Positions 21,343 through 32,510 of a stretch of 42,133 bases of DNA are shown piece by piece (the first letter of the stretch is position 1; every line of letters begins with the position of its first letter). The notes beneath the pieces are model-generated. The model saw only the letters and a list, made by a program, of their open reading frames with translations, ran no database searches and was not told the DNA's origin. This DNA comes from Zarea fungicola. Lineage: Eukaryota; Ascomycota; Sordariomycetes; Hypocreales; Cordycipitaceae. The position numbers were made by a program, and so were the translations under genes. The stretch covers positions 8,433 through 50,565 of the forward strand of contig FWCC01000109.1 in assembly GCA_900169235.1 (NCBI GenBank), in the 5' to 3' direction.

Positions 21343-22721
21343 GCTGCGGCGGAACAAGAGATCAGTGATATCGTTAAATATCTCGAGAGGAGCAAGCATT
21401 TTTTGTTTATAGCACTGCTTGGGGCGAAAAGGTGAAGGTTAGTGAAGCGCACTCGAGATTTCGTGGGTTGCGACAGTGCACTACTCAAGGCAAGCCAAGC
21501 GACTAACTACGATTAAATGCGAGGACCTTGTTTGATGTTGCTGTTCTGAAATTGAGTCTACAGGGTGGGGTACTAGGAGTAAAGTTCACCAGTGATGCAT
21601 ATTTGCGCAATAAAAAGTACGAGGTTGCTTGCAATTGAAAGCTAGGCTCCTTTCGAGTGGCAACCACGTCGCGAAACGGCGTGTATTATTTGTAGGCGTT
21701 TTCTACCCCGTATATGCATTGCTTCTAGTGTTGATCTCCTCTACCAGCAGCTGCAAATTATTCAGACATTTTTGGCTATAATAACGAGTCTAGATAAGCT
21801 CCGATTCGCGGCACTTTGGTTAGGATCCATTTGTATTGCGTTTAGTAGGGAAGCATGAGCGCAGTGATTTGGCAGCCTACTCACTACCCTGTAGCGCGTT
21901 CGACGGCTGGCTGAGCCTCACTGGCTTGGAAATTGATAGGACCGATCACCGGGTTTCTAAACTAGCCGTCTCGTGAGCTTATTGGAGACGATCATCGCGC
22001 AGAACGACCGGGACGGCTTGGCTCTCTTTTTGTTCCCAACACCCCAGACAAACCGGCTTGACTAGATCCCGGAGTCGTCCCTTCCACCGTTCTTACTGCA
22101 GTCTTGCCAAGAAAACGCGGCAATGCTTCCGGAAGATTTTACATGCCATCATCCAACCGATATACCTTCAGAGAAAAGAACTCAATAGTAACGCGCTAGA
22201 CTGCCGAGTGAGATATCACAATAGCCACACGGTGCTAGAGCAATAGTGCAGTCGCAACATTGTTGTTCTCGTCATATTGAAGGCATATACTAATTCTGGC
22301 ACGTAACGGTTAAATTGAAGTCCTTTAACTACAGGTCTTGCAATGGTTAATGTTCTCACTTAGCGTCATGGAGGATTCATTACAATGGGATCAAACGCTT
22401 TTGACGACGCGTACTAAGCTTCTACGTCAAGGCATTGAGGTTTCACTTTTCCCCAAATGGCAAGCAACCTTGCTGTGCCCTATCAACGATGCCGCAGAAC
22501 TGCAGAAACAGCTATGTAAGCGAGTCGGCCAGGCATTGTAGTTACAGTGGACCCAAAACGGCAAGTACAGTGGGGGGACAAAAGTCACGTCAAAAATCGC
22601 GTCAGCCTACAACGCGTCTATCAACACATAAACTTTCAACCACCATAACTCAGCCAAAATGCTTTAGATTTTTATATAAAGTAAAAGTTAAATAAAGGGT
22701 TTATAAATCGAATAGTAACAT

Positions 22722-23850
22722 TTAGTACTTAGTATACCAGCCGTTGGCGTTAATAACGGCCTGGAGGCGGCGGGGCATTGATTCAACTAAGTGATTGAGA
22801 GCCTCTGTTTTGTAGTCCTCCCAGGCTTCAACAGCGGCCTCGGAAAGTCGTTGTAAAGCCTGGTTTGACTTTGTCATATCTGCAAGTTCCGGATGTCGGG
22901 TTGCAATCGTCTCTTTAAGCATTTTCCATGCGTTTTCGATGGGGTTAAGATCAGGAGAGTACCAACTCCATTATCCTCTGCCCACTCAACCAGCCAGTCC
23001 TGCACAATTCTGGCTTTATGTGTTGGAGCGTTATCTTGGGCGAATATATCACCAGGTTGAGCGATTGTTGGAAGGTTTTCCTTAAGGCATTGAAGAATCT
23101 GGCGTCCAGTAACGCCGCCGCGAGGTGATTTGGGGTCACCAAGCAGCGGCGTTAGAGATGTCCTCTTATTAAACGCAATTCCAGCCCAGAACATTTGAGA
23201 ATGACGGGTGGGTTTTGTAATAGGTTGAATATGCTGTCTTTGAATTCTAGAGCCCTAGCGATTTTTTTTGGTTAAGTTATGGCGGTTTAAAGTCAGGGTT
23301 GGGTTTGAGCCTACATCGCGATATCGCACCCATAATTTTCGTTCGCCTTCACCACGCGCAATAGTGGTCTCATCAGAAAAAATCCAACGTCGCCAAAATG
23401 CTGGGCTTTCTTTAATATATATATATATATATATATATTTTTTTTCGCAAATTCGAGTCTCGCAGCGGCGTGGTCGGGTGAGAGTTTTGGCCTTTGTAAT
23501 GCGGTCTTATGTTGGATCCCGTTGTCAATTAGCCACCTTCTTAAAGTCCGCATAGAACAGTCAATTTGGATCGCATTTAAAAGATCTCTGTTGGAAATAA
23601 AAGGGTTGCTTTTAGTAAGTTGAAAGATATTAATTTTATCCCTTGCTTTAATAATATTCGGCCTTCCAGAGCGTGGCGAAGATTTGGCAGACTTTTGGGT
23701 CGTATAGCGCGTAGTGACGCCATAAACTGATTGTGACCTTATACCGGTTTTAATTTCGATTGCAATAGGCTTTAAGCCAGCTAAAAAGAGAGAAACAGCC
23801 TTAGTCCTCCTATGAGGACTATACTCAACCCGTAAAGTCTTAGGAGCCAT
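22722..23850 (-). pseudogene. Tc1/mariner-like transposase, broken
   Basis: The minus-strand frame begins at ATG 23850 with a DNA-binding N-terminus (SLFLAGLKPIAIEIKTGIRS, KSSPRSGRPNII, RTLRRWLIDNGIQ). The DDE catalytic parts follow: WRRWIFSDETTI (first Asp), IFAQDNAPTHKARIVQDWL (second Asp), and SPDLNPIENAWKMLKE (third acidic residue, Glu). Breaks visible are an (AT)n tract plus poly-T at 23415-23445 that shifts the frame, an in-frame TAG at 23255-23257, and a further frameshift near 22970 just before the last catalytic block. The product cannot be full length. Confidence 0.92.
23415..23438 (+). repeat. (AT)12 microsatellite inside transposase
   Basis: Twelve AT units followed by a poly-T run. 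They interrupt the transposase frame, whose coding sense resumes in another frame after the tract. Confidence 0.9.
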
Positions 23851-24070
23851 AGAAAGCCCATAATTTGGGTTGAAAGTTGGTGTGTTGTTGGGGAGGAGTG
23901 TGGAAAGTGGGACGCGACGCGATTTTTGACGTGACTTTTGTCCCCCCACTGTAGCTTGCCGCGAAAATGGTGATAATCCTTGGCATGCTGCGAAAACCCC
24001 AAAACGGTAATCCAAGCCAGCCCGACACTCTCCACTTCAAGCCTCAACGAACGTATGGAATTACCTCTGA

Positions 24071-24089
24071 TATATATATATATATATAT
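24071..24089 (+). repeat. (TA)n microsatellite
   Basis: About 9.5 TA units about 120 bp to the right of the transposon, at the 3' edge of the next minus-strand pseudogene. Confidence 0.85.
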
Positions 24090-25174
24090 TACGGCTTGTG
24101 TCTAGCACAGCTTGTGTTGTGAAAGACCTGCCATAGGAGGCACGCCGCTTCTAGCGGCTTTGCTAGGCTAATGCAATGTCGTCTAACCACTATGCCAGAG
24201 TATTCTAGGGTCTTTGACGGGCTCTCTAAGCACTGAAGAAGCACCGCTGGAATCTCCGCTCTGTATAGGTATACCTCCTGCGATCGTATACGGCGCACCG
24301 CCAGTAAGTGCACTGCCAGCACGCTCGTGTCGACGCTATATCCTGCGGCCATTGTCACTCGTCGCGCCTGAGCCAGCCCAATAAGAATCCCGACCAGGTA
24401 CGGCTCTAGCAGCTTCATATCGTCCGCCGTCTTCACTCCCTGACACGGCTGTACTTGGTACGCAAGGTATTTTGCGACATGGGCCAAGCTCACAAAGGCT
24501 ATCACGCCGATGTCCTCCATTGCCCAGTATATGCCCTGAGTCGGTAACTTGTATGCCGTTCGTCCGCCATACTGAAATCCCACATCACAGGCACTACCCT
24601 CCGTCGGTCGCCCGTCTTTGTCGCTGCTATACTTTCATTAGCCTTCATTACATTTGCGTCGTCTTTCTGCGCGCCCCACACTGACATACAGACAACATAA
24701 CCCGTATGCTCGCAATAGCTCCGTCACCGACGCCCGCTGGCTTTCCATGCTTGTTGCTCTGCGGAGCTTTTCAGCCGACGCCACAGAGTCCTCCAGTAGC
24801 CACGGCGGTTGTTTAGCTGCTGTAACTTCCCCGCCGCACTCGCTTGCATTTTTGTCCTCTCCACCACCTGCCATCTGCACCGCGCCGAATGTCACGCCGA
24901 ATATCTTCAACAGATCAGTTGTCCACGCGGCTGGATGCCAGTCTTGCCGTCGAAAAGGCCTAGCCGTCACGACAGCATGAAAAGAGATCTGGCCGCGGCG
25001 GCCATTGGACAATACTCCTTTACCATCTCCTTGCCTTGGCTGAGCGCAAACGCGTTTCGCCCCGCGGCTACTCGGAGGCGGCGACGCCTCCCGTTTTCCT
25101 GTCTTTTCCGCACCTGCAACTCGCTGCGCAGTTCCCGATGGCGGAATTGTTGCGAAGCCATTGCGATGATGCAA
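24089..25174 (-). pseudogene. Conserved dispersed fungal family, frameshifted
   Basis: Coding sense on the minus strand runs through three frames. 25174 to about 24690 includes LLKIFGVTFGAVQ, EVTAAKQPPWLLEDSVASAE and ASVTELLRAYG. About 24690-24600 includes VWGAQKDDANVMKANESIAA and VVPVMWDFSMADE. About 24600-24089 includes KLPTQGIYWAMEDIGVIAFV, SLAHVAKYLAYQVQP and LLEPYLVGILIGLAQ. The pieces are collinear and adjoining, so two frameshifts have split one gene. The GIYWAMEDIG/LAHVAKYLAYQ blocks match my memory of an uncharacterised, multi-copy Sordariomycete family; no function is known to me. No ATG start is visible at the 5' end. Confidence 0.65.
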
Positions 25175-25286
25175 AAAATGAACTGTGGCGAGTGCGTCTA
25201 TCGTGCTTTGTTTGGGTCGCTCCCTTGAATGGGGACCGACGCTGACGTAATCAGGCGTGGAGCGTCTCGGGCGCCAGCCGCTAGAA

Positions 25287-26580
25287 ATGCTCGAGTCCCG
25301 TTTCGGCTTCCCTCACACCACGCCTTTCAGGACGGTCCAAATGCGTCGCAAAATATACGATGCACGCACTGTTAATGACATCCAGAAGATTGGCGAAAGA
25401 GAAGATATCCTTACTCTTATCGATTTGGGCGACAAACTAAGGTATCCTGCAAGCGAATGGACGTACCAACATCTTGTTGCCTACCGACTGCTGAGGGAGA
25501 GTGAGGTTGCCATCCCCAACGTCTTTGACGACCATAAGCTTGCCTGTCCCCTCTGCGACAAAAATGGCCATTCATCGCAGAGCTTACACTGGGCGATGGT
25601 AGAAGTCCTCCTGCAAGACCTTACTCTGCAGGATCGAGTAGCGTCCGAAACGTACCTCCTTCAACATCGTGGCGCTTTTGGACCATTTTGATCGCTCTTG
25701 CACAAGCAAGGAGTACCAATCGTGTCGAGGAACCTCGAGATCACCCGAAGCGCAAGAGGAAGGAAGTGGAAAGAGGATTATGCCAATTCTTCACAGGCTA
25801 TCTCGGGCTCTTCGTCACCGGCACCGCCGCCGTCAGACTGTGAAGAAGATGAGTCGGATATAGATTATGACAAATATGAAGAGCGGCGCTGCATATCGGA
25901 AGCTGCCGCCTCACGACTGGCGAGTGAAATTGCTCGCTACGTACTCCAGTTCTGCCTTGTGCAAAATTCAGACGCAACCGGAGTGGAGATACGTCCACGA
26001 GTTGAACATAGGCGTTCCGAAGCATACGTTGGCAACACTGTGAGTGTTTGCGAAGATGACGGCGGCATTGGCAGATATGTCAAGTATGATTACGGCTGGG
26101 TTTTGGACCACGCATATTTCGCTTCCTTCGAGGTGAAGCGAGCACAGAAGCTGTGTGAGGATCCACGAACAGGCAACCGTATCCCACTAATGTCAAATGC
26201 AACATTGGCCCAAACGCTTGGTGAGGCAGTTCTCACCTGGTGTGCCAACCAGGAGCTCCTCGGGAAAGAGTTGAGTTGCACTTCTCTACTTCGCTTGCCG
26301 TTTGGCTGATACAAATATGACTTGCCAGCTTCTTCCTCATCAACGTAAATAACATCTTCTTTCAAGTAGTTCATTACGAATTCAGCGACGACTATGGAGA
26401 GTATCTCAAAGCTACCACCCAAGCAGAACAAGAACGCTTGCTGAACGATCGAACCAAGAAAATATGGGTGAAGATGAAACCTTCGAAGTGGCGAAATCTG
26501 GACATGACGGAAGGAAGGCGCTTTGCATTGTGTGCTATGCTTGCACTGTTGAGATGGCATGAACAGCAGGACAAGGTGTA
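25287..26580 (+). pseudogene. Decayed gene, possible PD-(D/E)XK-like nuclease fold, copy 1
   Basis: ATG 25287 opens a frame (MLESRFGFPHTT, DDHKLACPLCDKNGHSSQSL) that meets TGA at 25689-25691 and continues in the same frame through an acidic linker (CEEDESDIDYDKYEERR). It then enters a conserved-looking domain: EAAASRLASEIARYVLQFCL, DYGWVLDHAYFASFEVKRAQ, DPRTGNRIPLMSNATLAQTL. A second TGA lies at 26307-26309. A frameshift follows, and the sense resumes as FFLINVNNIFFQVVHYEFSD, IWVKMKPSKWRNLDMTEGRR, ALCAMLALLRWHEQQ, ending at TAA 26578. The D...E-x-K pattern (D in LDHAY, EVK) resembles a PD-(D/E)XK core, but this is an inference. Both stops could derive from Trp TGG. Whether the first segment (before 25689) belongs to the same gene is unproven. 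Confidence 0.6.
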
Positions 26581-26734
26581 AAATATGCAGACAGTAAAAC
26601 GGCAGATGAGCGCAGTGACACAGGATGGCTTCACACGCGACGATAACGGCATAGCCAATGTCGCGTTGGCCTGACTGGCTAGACAATAGACCGCCCATTC
26701 ATGCCGTTGTCTGAGTCGCCTTTCTACAAGCCTT

Positions 26735-27174
26735 CGTAAGGATCCTAACACGGGCAATATGAGCCTGGTGTCTGGCAGATGCTGGCACAGTATTTTGACG
26801 AAGCAGTCATCACCTGGCGGGCCAACCGCCATCAGCTAGGCGAAGAGTTTAGTTTGGTCCACCCATACCGTGTCCCACGGCTCCTAACGTGCCCATGCAA
26901 AGCGTTTTCCCATCTTCAGAGCAATGTTTCAATTAATTTGTTCACGTTCACTTCGGACCAATACAGCGACTATCTCGACGCGTTCAGACTGGACGCAGGG
27001 AAGATGTTTGTGAATGACTTTCCCGAAGACACTTGTGCCCACCTCCATTGGATGAAATGGGTTTATTTACAGACGCCCAAAGGGAGGAAATGCACATGGT
27101 GCCATTGTATCAAGCTTCTGCACAGACGCACACGAAAATGCCAAGATGGCGGCACTAAAGCTGGCTCGCCTTGA
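26735..27174 (+). pseudogene. Second, shorter copy of the 25287-26580 gene
   Basis: Coding sense parallels the 3' half of the previous pseudogene. RKDPNTGNMSLVS corresponds to CEDPRTGNRIPLMS, and MLAQYFDEAVITWRANRHQL to TLAQTLGEAVLTWCANQELL. FTSDQYSDYLDAF corresponds to EFSDDYGEYLKAT, and GRKCTWCHCIKLL to GRRFALCAMLALL. A frameshift lies just before MLAQYF (26779). The copy lacks everything upstream, including the putative EVK motif, and its C-terminus has drifted (LLHRRTRKCQDGG). A partial tandem duplication, clearly non-functional. Confidence 0.65.
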
Positions 27175-28174
27175 TTTGACGTGGTTCATTCCTCGAACCT
27201 GGGGTCCCGGTCAACGATACGCCAGCCCCGGAAATTTCAATCGCCAAGGTCTCTGTCAATAGACTTCAAAGTAAAACAATCTATGTGGGTCTTTAACTCT
27301 GTCAGCAATAGCCGAGACACGTTGATGCATTTTGGTATTCATCTTGCCAAAGTTGCCAGTACTTGGTTTGGCGCGCATTCCTGGTCGCGCCATGGCTGGG
27401 ATTGACAGGGGCATTCTGCCACCAATCACCTGGGGTGCAAGGATTCGTCTTCCCACTTGGTACCAGTAGGGGAGTAAGATACTTGCTTGCAGGTGGCGGA
27501 TTCAAAAGGAGGAGGCGCAACAGCGCTGGCATGGAGAGCTTACAGCGCCTGTTTGCCAGTGGGAGCGTGAGGTACAATGCTGCGCCACGTCCCGCCTCCC
27601 TCCCCAGCACTATGCAGCCACTAACAATTCACGGAGTGTAGTAATACCTGTAGGGGATATCTTATTGTTAGGGCAAATGGAAAGCGTTCATTATTTATGA
27701 AGTTTAGTAGCTTTCTGGAAATCTTTATTTATTGTTGCTTATCCCTGCCAAACACAGATTCAAAGCCGCTTAGGGCTTTCCCAACAAAATACATCGGCGT
27801 CCTGTGTCCGTCTCGTCTTTCGCAGAGATCGCCTAGTTCCGCAAAGCGTTAGAGTAATATGGGACGTACGTAGCAATCTGTCGGACAACAACGCCTTTTA
27901 CTTTTCAGACATACTGTATGTATTTTACATAGTGTAAAGATTTTACTGACGCCTCCCATCTTGTTGCTCTTGACCTTGTACGCTCATTTCACGTGCAATG
28001 CGCACACGCGCCACAGTTGCACAGCCACAGGGATGACCGTTGCCTGGTCAGATCTTCGCCTCTCCAATCTAAGTTTACATATCCATCTGCATGCGCGCAG
28101 CCCTCAACATATTAAGATCAACATCACCAACGACTTCATCAATACGCCGGTTGCCTGCTGCTTTAATTTTTGCC
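27175..28174. other. Intergenic, AT-rich, no supported gene
   Basis: Short overlapping frames at 27181-27641 are not protein-like. From 27640 to 27960 the sequence is AT-rich without a recognisable element. The end probably contains the promoter of the HNH gene. Confidence 0.5.
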
Positions 28175-29780
28175 ATGGCCAGCTCGGGGGTGAACCGTGC
28201 CATGCGCGAAGCTGGCTGGAACGTGCGTTTTGTTACGGGGGATGCTAAGTATCCCACATACTTTGCTGGTATCTACCAGAATTCAGACAGCGGTTTTGTC
28301 ACATTTGGAGACGTGCGCGCAGAGCTAAGCCTATGTTTCGAATTTCCCTCGGTAGTAGGCGAGCCTCATAATGATGCCGAAAACTCATGGAACCATGTCG
28401 CCTTTGCCTTCGTCGACGATCCGTCCTCAGGAACACCGAGCTCCAACCCTCCGGCCTGGGTAACAACTACACATGCAGATCTGCGAGTGCCCGCCCCCGC
28501 GCCGGACTCGACTGGGCAGCAACGAGCCGTCAAGTATCACATCGTCCAGCACCCGGCGTTATGCTCTCTGCCTTTGGACGCGAGCTTGGCCGACCACATT
28601 GCAGGTAAATCAACAATCGAGGTTCAACGTACTCATCTATCGCTCTGCTGACAGAAACGAAACCACAGCCAAGTGTGCCCGTCATCTTGCACGTCCGAGC
28701 CGTCGTCGTCATCCCGCCTATCTACCCTGCATCGAAGTTTCTACAGACCATCGACTCGGGATCATGCCCTTTCGCCGCAAGAAAACGCCCGGCTCGCGCT
28801 CGCCAAAAAAACGTCCTGCATCTGAATCGGGTTCGCCCAACAAAAATACGACGGACGGTGTAACGGCTGATGAGTACGCCAATGCAATCATTCCGCCACT
28901 GACGGACGACATCGATGTTGATGTACAGAAGGCAATGAGGCAATTTCGGCCGGAATGCTTGACGACGTCCAACCAGTGCGCAGTGTCGGGTAAGGGAAAG
29001 TCCTGGTGCGCTGGAAGCCTCGTCGGCCCCGGTGTCCAGGCCTGCCACATCGTCCCACAGCACCAATATTATCTCTACCCCGTCGACGTTGGCACGGGCG
29101 CCGACCAGGAGGATGACCTGTACAGCAGCCGCCGTCTCTGGTGTGCGTGGGAAGACACTTGGAGCACCAAGAATAGCATATCGATGCTGAAGCATTTCCA
29201 CGAGTACTTTGACCAACGGCTCTTTTCCATCAACCCCGACACGTTGCGTATCCGAGCCTTTGTGCCCTTCGACGTCATCTTGGAGTTCGACGGCAAGGTG
29301 GCAAAGGTGCCCGATGGTGTTGACCGCGCTGCCTTGCAGTGGCACTGGCAAATGACGTGCATGGAGAACATGTCGGCCAGGCAGCACTCTGTGAACATCT
29401 CTAGCATGAGCAGAATGTTGACGAGCGGTACCGGCACGCCATTCAGTGTCACGGCCGACGTACTTGCAACGCCAGCCTCTGCTGCCGCGTCCAACGAGAC
29501 GCCGGACATTGTTCGGGAGCCGTCCAGATCGCCGCACGACCCTTACGGCCAGAGCCACGCGTCTGTAAATCATCTAGCCGAGCACGGTGACTTCGCCAAA
29601 GGAAACAATCTATCCCTCACAACGAGGCACTATGTTGATGACGAGGAAGAGGATCATGGCGGGGCCAGGAAGCGCATGTGCTATTCCGACGACTGGAATA
29701 CCCACCGGCTTGATAGTCGCGTAACGTCGCGCAGCCTCTGCTTCCTGGCAAACGTCGATCTGAAGCTGCGCCAGCTTTAA
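28175..29780 (+). CDS. HNH nuclease-like protein
   Basis: The preferred model has two exons, 28175-28604 and 28669-29780, with a 64-bp GT...AG intron that keeps the frame (513 aa). The part from ATG 28764 onward (338 aa) could stand alone. Numbered from 28764, the HNH_2-like core reads CAVSG (72), ACHIVPQHQYY (93-103), TKNSISMLKHFHEYF (135-149) and FDQRLFSINPDTLRIRAF (149-166). This matches the fungal HNH pattern, in which the AHI motif is followed by an N...FD-x2-LF-x-I-x-PDT block. The catalytic His of the first motif is present; the second His cannot be assigned with certainty. A basic Pro/Ser-rich leader (FRRKKTPGSRSPKKRPAS) and an acidic C-terminus with KRMCYSDDW flank it. The first exon encodes WNVRFVTGDAKYPTYFAGIY and SWNHVAFAFVDDPS, a separate unnamed domain. 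ATG 28091 is an alternative start. Nuclease activity is inferred from the family. Confidence 0.72.
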
Positions 29781-30384
29781 CGATGCAAGTGTTGCGACTG
29801 TTCGCGTTTCAGTGGGAGGATTGCCTGGCATGATGCTGCACCCGAGGCTTATGCAAGCTGACAATGAATAGACTTAGCGCAATGGCACTTGTACAATAAT
29901 GTATTGACACGCGTAATGATACCCCAGAAACAAAAATGTAAATATTAGCTAGTTGAAACATGTAAAGTGAATGAGGCTTGACACCTTGACAGAATCTGTT
30001 TTAGGTGCAGCGCGTGTAAAAATCCCCTTCCCTAGTTGTACAATCTGCAAACCTACAACGACTCACGTTTCCCTCAAGTTTCAGTCAATGGCCGCGTCAT
30101 AGACACTATGGGTTTTCAACTTGAAAACCCACAATGACAATGTACTGTTCCTTAGGTTCATTCTTCTGAGATTCTTGTCTTTGTTCTTCAAACTGCAAAA
30201 AACCCTATTTTCCTGAAAATGGATGCCGATGTTGCCCATGATTATAAATTTTCTTTTCCAACGCACCTCTGAATAGGACCACCTTGACTCGCTGAACTGG
30301 ACAGGATTGCCTTACCAAGTATCCTCCACAGTGTTCAGGTTACGTATAGCTGAATAGTCTCGTAGTGGCCATTCTCACAACACA
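29781..30384. other. Intergenic between convergent genes
   Basis: 3' flanks of the plus-strand HNH gene and the minus-strand NLR pseudogene. It contains a 20-bp inverted repeat, tatgggttttcaacttgaaaacccaca, near 30107-30133 (a hairpin with arms gggttttcaa/ttgaaaaccc) that could act in 3' end formation. No gene is seen. Confidence 0.4.
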
Positions 30385-32126
30385 TCAGTCGTGCGCTGAG
30401 CCTTTTTTGAAATGGTTCTTCCAAAATACGCCACCCAGTTTGACAAGGGCATTTTGTGGTATTCCTAGGTTCTCATATGCTTGATGTACTCTATTTATCA
30501 GCCTTCGAGCATCATCTGGCCTGCCCTGTGCACTGTAGAGAAAAGCGAGCCCGTAAATATCGCGTGACAAAGAGGTATCAACCGGATACAGACCATCCTC
30601 TTGTCCTCTTAGTGCACTCTGGAACATAGCTTCCGATTCGCCTAAATTGCCCTGCGTCATGGAAACAATGCCAAGGCTCTGCATGATATCACGAGCTTTA
30701 CTATCAATTGGAGCATACTCTCTCAGCGCCAGCTGATACATATCCGCTGCTTCATCTAAGTGACCGTGATATAAGCAAAGGTTGGCAATCCGGCGCAGCT
30801 CCTCTTTCAGCGCTCGAAATTCAAGAGCTCGGTTTCTGCCACAGGCGTACCTCGCGTGAGAAAGCAGGCGTTGTAATTTTGCTGAATCGACTCCCACATG
30901 CGTCATGTGTGAGACGATGCACCGCATTGCAGCATGTGCGAGATCCCAGTCCCATTCTTCATTCACAAGATGAACCACCCAGGTGTGAACGCAGTGATTT
31001 ATGCTGTAACCCCGTATCTCGGTTTGCATTTGGTTCTCATTTGATTCCGTGGGTCCGTGCTTGATCAGCACTTGCATGGCAGCTTGAAAAGAAGCCTTGG
31101 TAAGTTGCGATATCCACATAAGCTTCGTGCTGTTGGTTGCAGTGTGCCTGAGAAGCTCATACCATATATCCTCGTTGTTGAAATAAGCCCAGAATTGGAG
31201 GAGCTTGGCGGCCAACAGACTGTGTTCTTTAACGTGTCGGTAAGAGACGTCCCATGTGTATGCAATGGTTTACCAGTGTACGAAAGCCTTCCTTGGCTGA
31301 AATCTTGCAGGCGCACCTACGTCTTCTCGTACCTCTCTAGGTAGTATTCTACCGTCATGTTAAAACATCCGATGTTGGCGCCGGCAGTAGCAAGAGCCAG
31401 CGGCAACCCATCTAGTTTCTCGGCAAGCGCCTGTGCCTCCGGAACTGCAGAATGGTCAGTTGCGGGCAAACACATACGTGCAAGCTCTTACCTTTGTCTA
31501 AATTTGGCGAGCATGAATTGTTTGCCAAGATCTAAAGACTCTCTTCAATGCTGCGTAATTTCCGGAGTTCGATGCGGGAATCGAGCTCTACGCACGGGGG
31601 CCTCGTCGTGATGATTATCGCTCCGTGCGGACTATCGGGAAGGTATCGCTCTAATACAGAACTAGCAGGCTTCATATAGTCGAACTTATCGAGGACTAGA
31701 AGAAAATTTGTATCATCTTGTAATTCTAGCCATTCCTTCGTCACGTACGCCATGGCCCTTTTATCCCTACTCGCTACAGCTGCCGTGAAATAGGGTAAAT
31801 ACGTTTTTTCACGAGATTCGTGTCGCAATTTCGACAAAGCTCTGTTGCAAGTTCGTCTCAATTGTCGCATCGAGCCAGAATACCGCAGAGTAGTAAACTT
31901 TCTTCAAGTCGCGGATGTAGTACTTCGCCAGCTCGGTCTTGCCCATACTGCCTGGTCTATGTATAACGACAACTTTGCGACGGTTTCGTGAAGATGCCAA
32001 GCCCTTCTTCATCAGCTCTAGTTCATCTTTTTGACCTAAAAAATTACCTGAAAGGTCTTTCGGGATGGAATCAATTTTGAGTCGGTCATGGGCAGGCCAC
32101 TCTGTCGAGCAGCCTTTCTCAGCCAA
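30385..32126 (-). pseudogene. NLR (NB-ARC plus TPR) pseudogene
   Basis: On the minus strand the order is FLGQKDELELMKKG, then the P-loop VVVIHRPGSMGKTELAKYY (32050-31960), VFWLDATIETNLQQSF, Walker-B-like FLLVLDKFDY, GAIIITTRP, LANNSCSPNLDK, and AEKLDGLPLALATAGANI (GLPLA motif). Next come SYRHVKEHSLLAAKLLQFWA and NNEDIWYELL, then TPR-like repeats (LYHGHLDEAADMYQLALREY, TQGNLGESEAMFQSALRGQ, FLYSAQGRPDDARRLI). This is a fungal NOD-like receptor of the NB-ARC/TPR class, typically involved in self/non-self recognition. A 47-bp intron at 31491-31445 fits. Breaks are a frameshift near 31815, TAG at 31532-31534, TAG at 31317-31319, and a frameshift near 31255. The N-terminal effector domain is missing. 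The last 276 codons (TPR part) remain open. Confidence 0.88.
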
Positions 32127-32510
32127 TGATCATGTATATGCGACAATAACTGGGTGAAGCTCACCGGTGTCCATACTGACTTTAGGTGAAGATATATCTC
32201 AAAATGAGCTACGCTGGCTTGCGGCGGGCGGCGGGCGGCAAATATGATTATATGTATGTTCATAAGTATTTGCAATCACCAGCGAAACGGCCGGTCACTT
32301 TTCAGAGCAATTCTTTCTCTAGCAGGTAGAGCCAAAGTAGCAGGTACGTCTAGCTACTCAATCCGTATCCACGTATCTGAAAATGGCTCTTGTATCATCC
32401 CCTCTTGTGTACGGCATTTGGTGATTCGCTAGCAGCTAAGCACCGCAGATATTAGTCAGAGGAATCGATGAGGAAGACGAGTTCAAAGACAGATAATGGC
32501 ACTTGATTCT

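Larger units (their letters stand above)
19404..22565. other. Long gene-poor stretch
   Basis: About 3.2 kb without a convincing gene. It holds one doubtful minus frame (20201-20455), a T11A19 run, and a 17-bp perfect palindrome, gtgtaggcagcctacac, at 21044-21060. Sequence around 20030-20450 and 22060-22250 has coding-like patches without recognisable families; these may be further relics. Confidence 0.45.
22568..23951. mobile_element. Tc1/mariner-like transposon, 1.38 kb, degenerate
   Basis: Inverted repeats of about 36 bp, beginning CAGTGGGGGGACAAAAGTCA (left) with the exact inverse at the right, are flanked by TA at 22566-22567 and 23952-23953. This is the standard TA target duplication of the Tc1/mariner superfamily. 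The element carries a minus-strand transposase relic (22722-23850). Its length and single transposase match the family, but the reading frame is broken, so it could only move with a transposase supplied in trans. Confidence 0.95.

Noticed and set aside
23311..24047. Longer minus frame extending upstream of the transposase ATG beyond the transposon end
   Set aside because: The upstream part crosses the inverted repeat and the TA duplication, so it is not part of the transposase; ATG 23850 lies inside the element.
25689..26309. TGA codons considered as selenocysteine or as a variant genetic code
   Set aside because: TGA serves as a normal terminator in the intact 5686-8063 and homeodomain genes, and the same pseudogene also has a frameshift, so ordinary decay is simpler.
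28722..29573. 283-codon minus frame antisense to the HNH gene
   Set aside because: Arg/Val-rich shadow of a GC-rich coding frame; the HNH motifs are on the plus strand.
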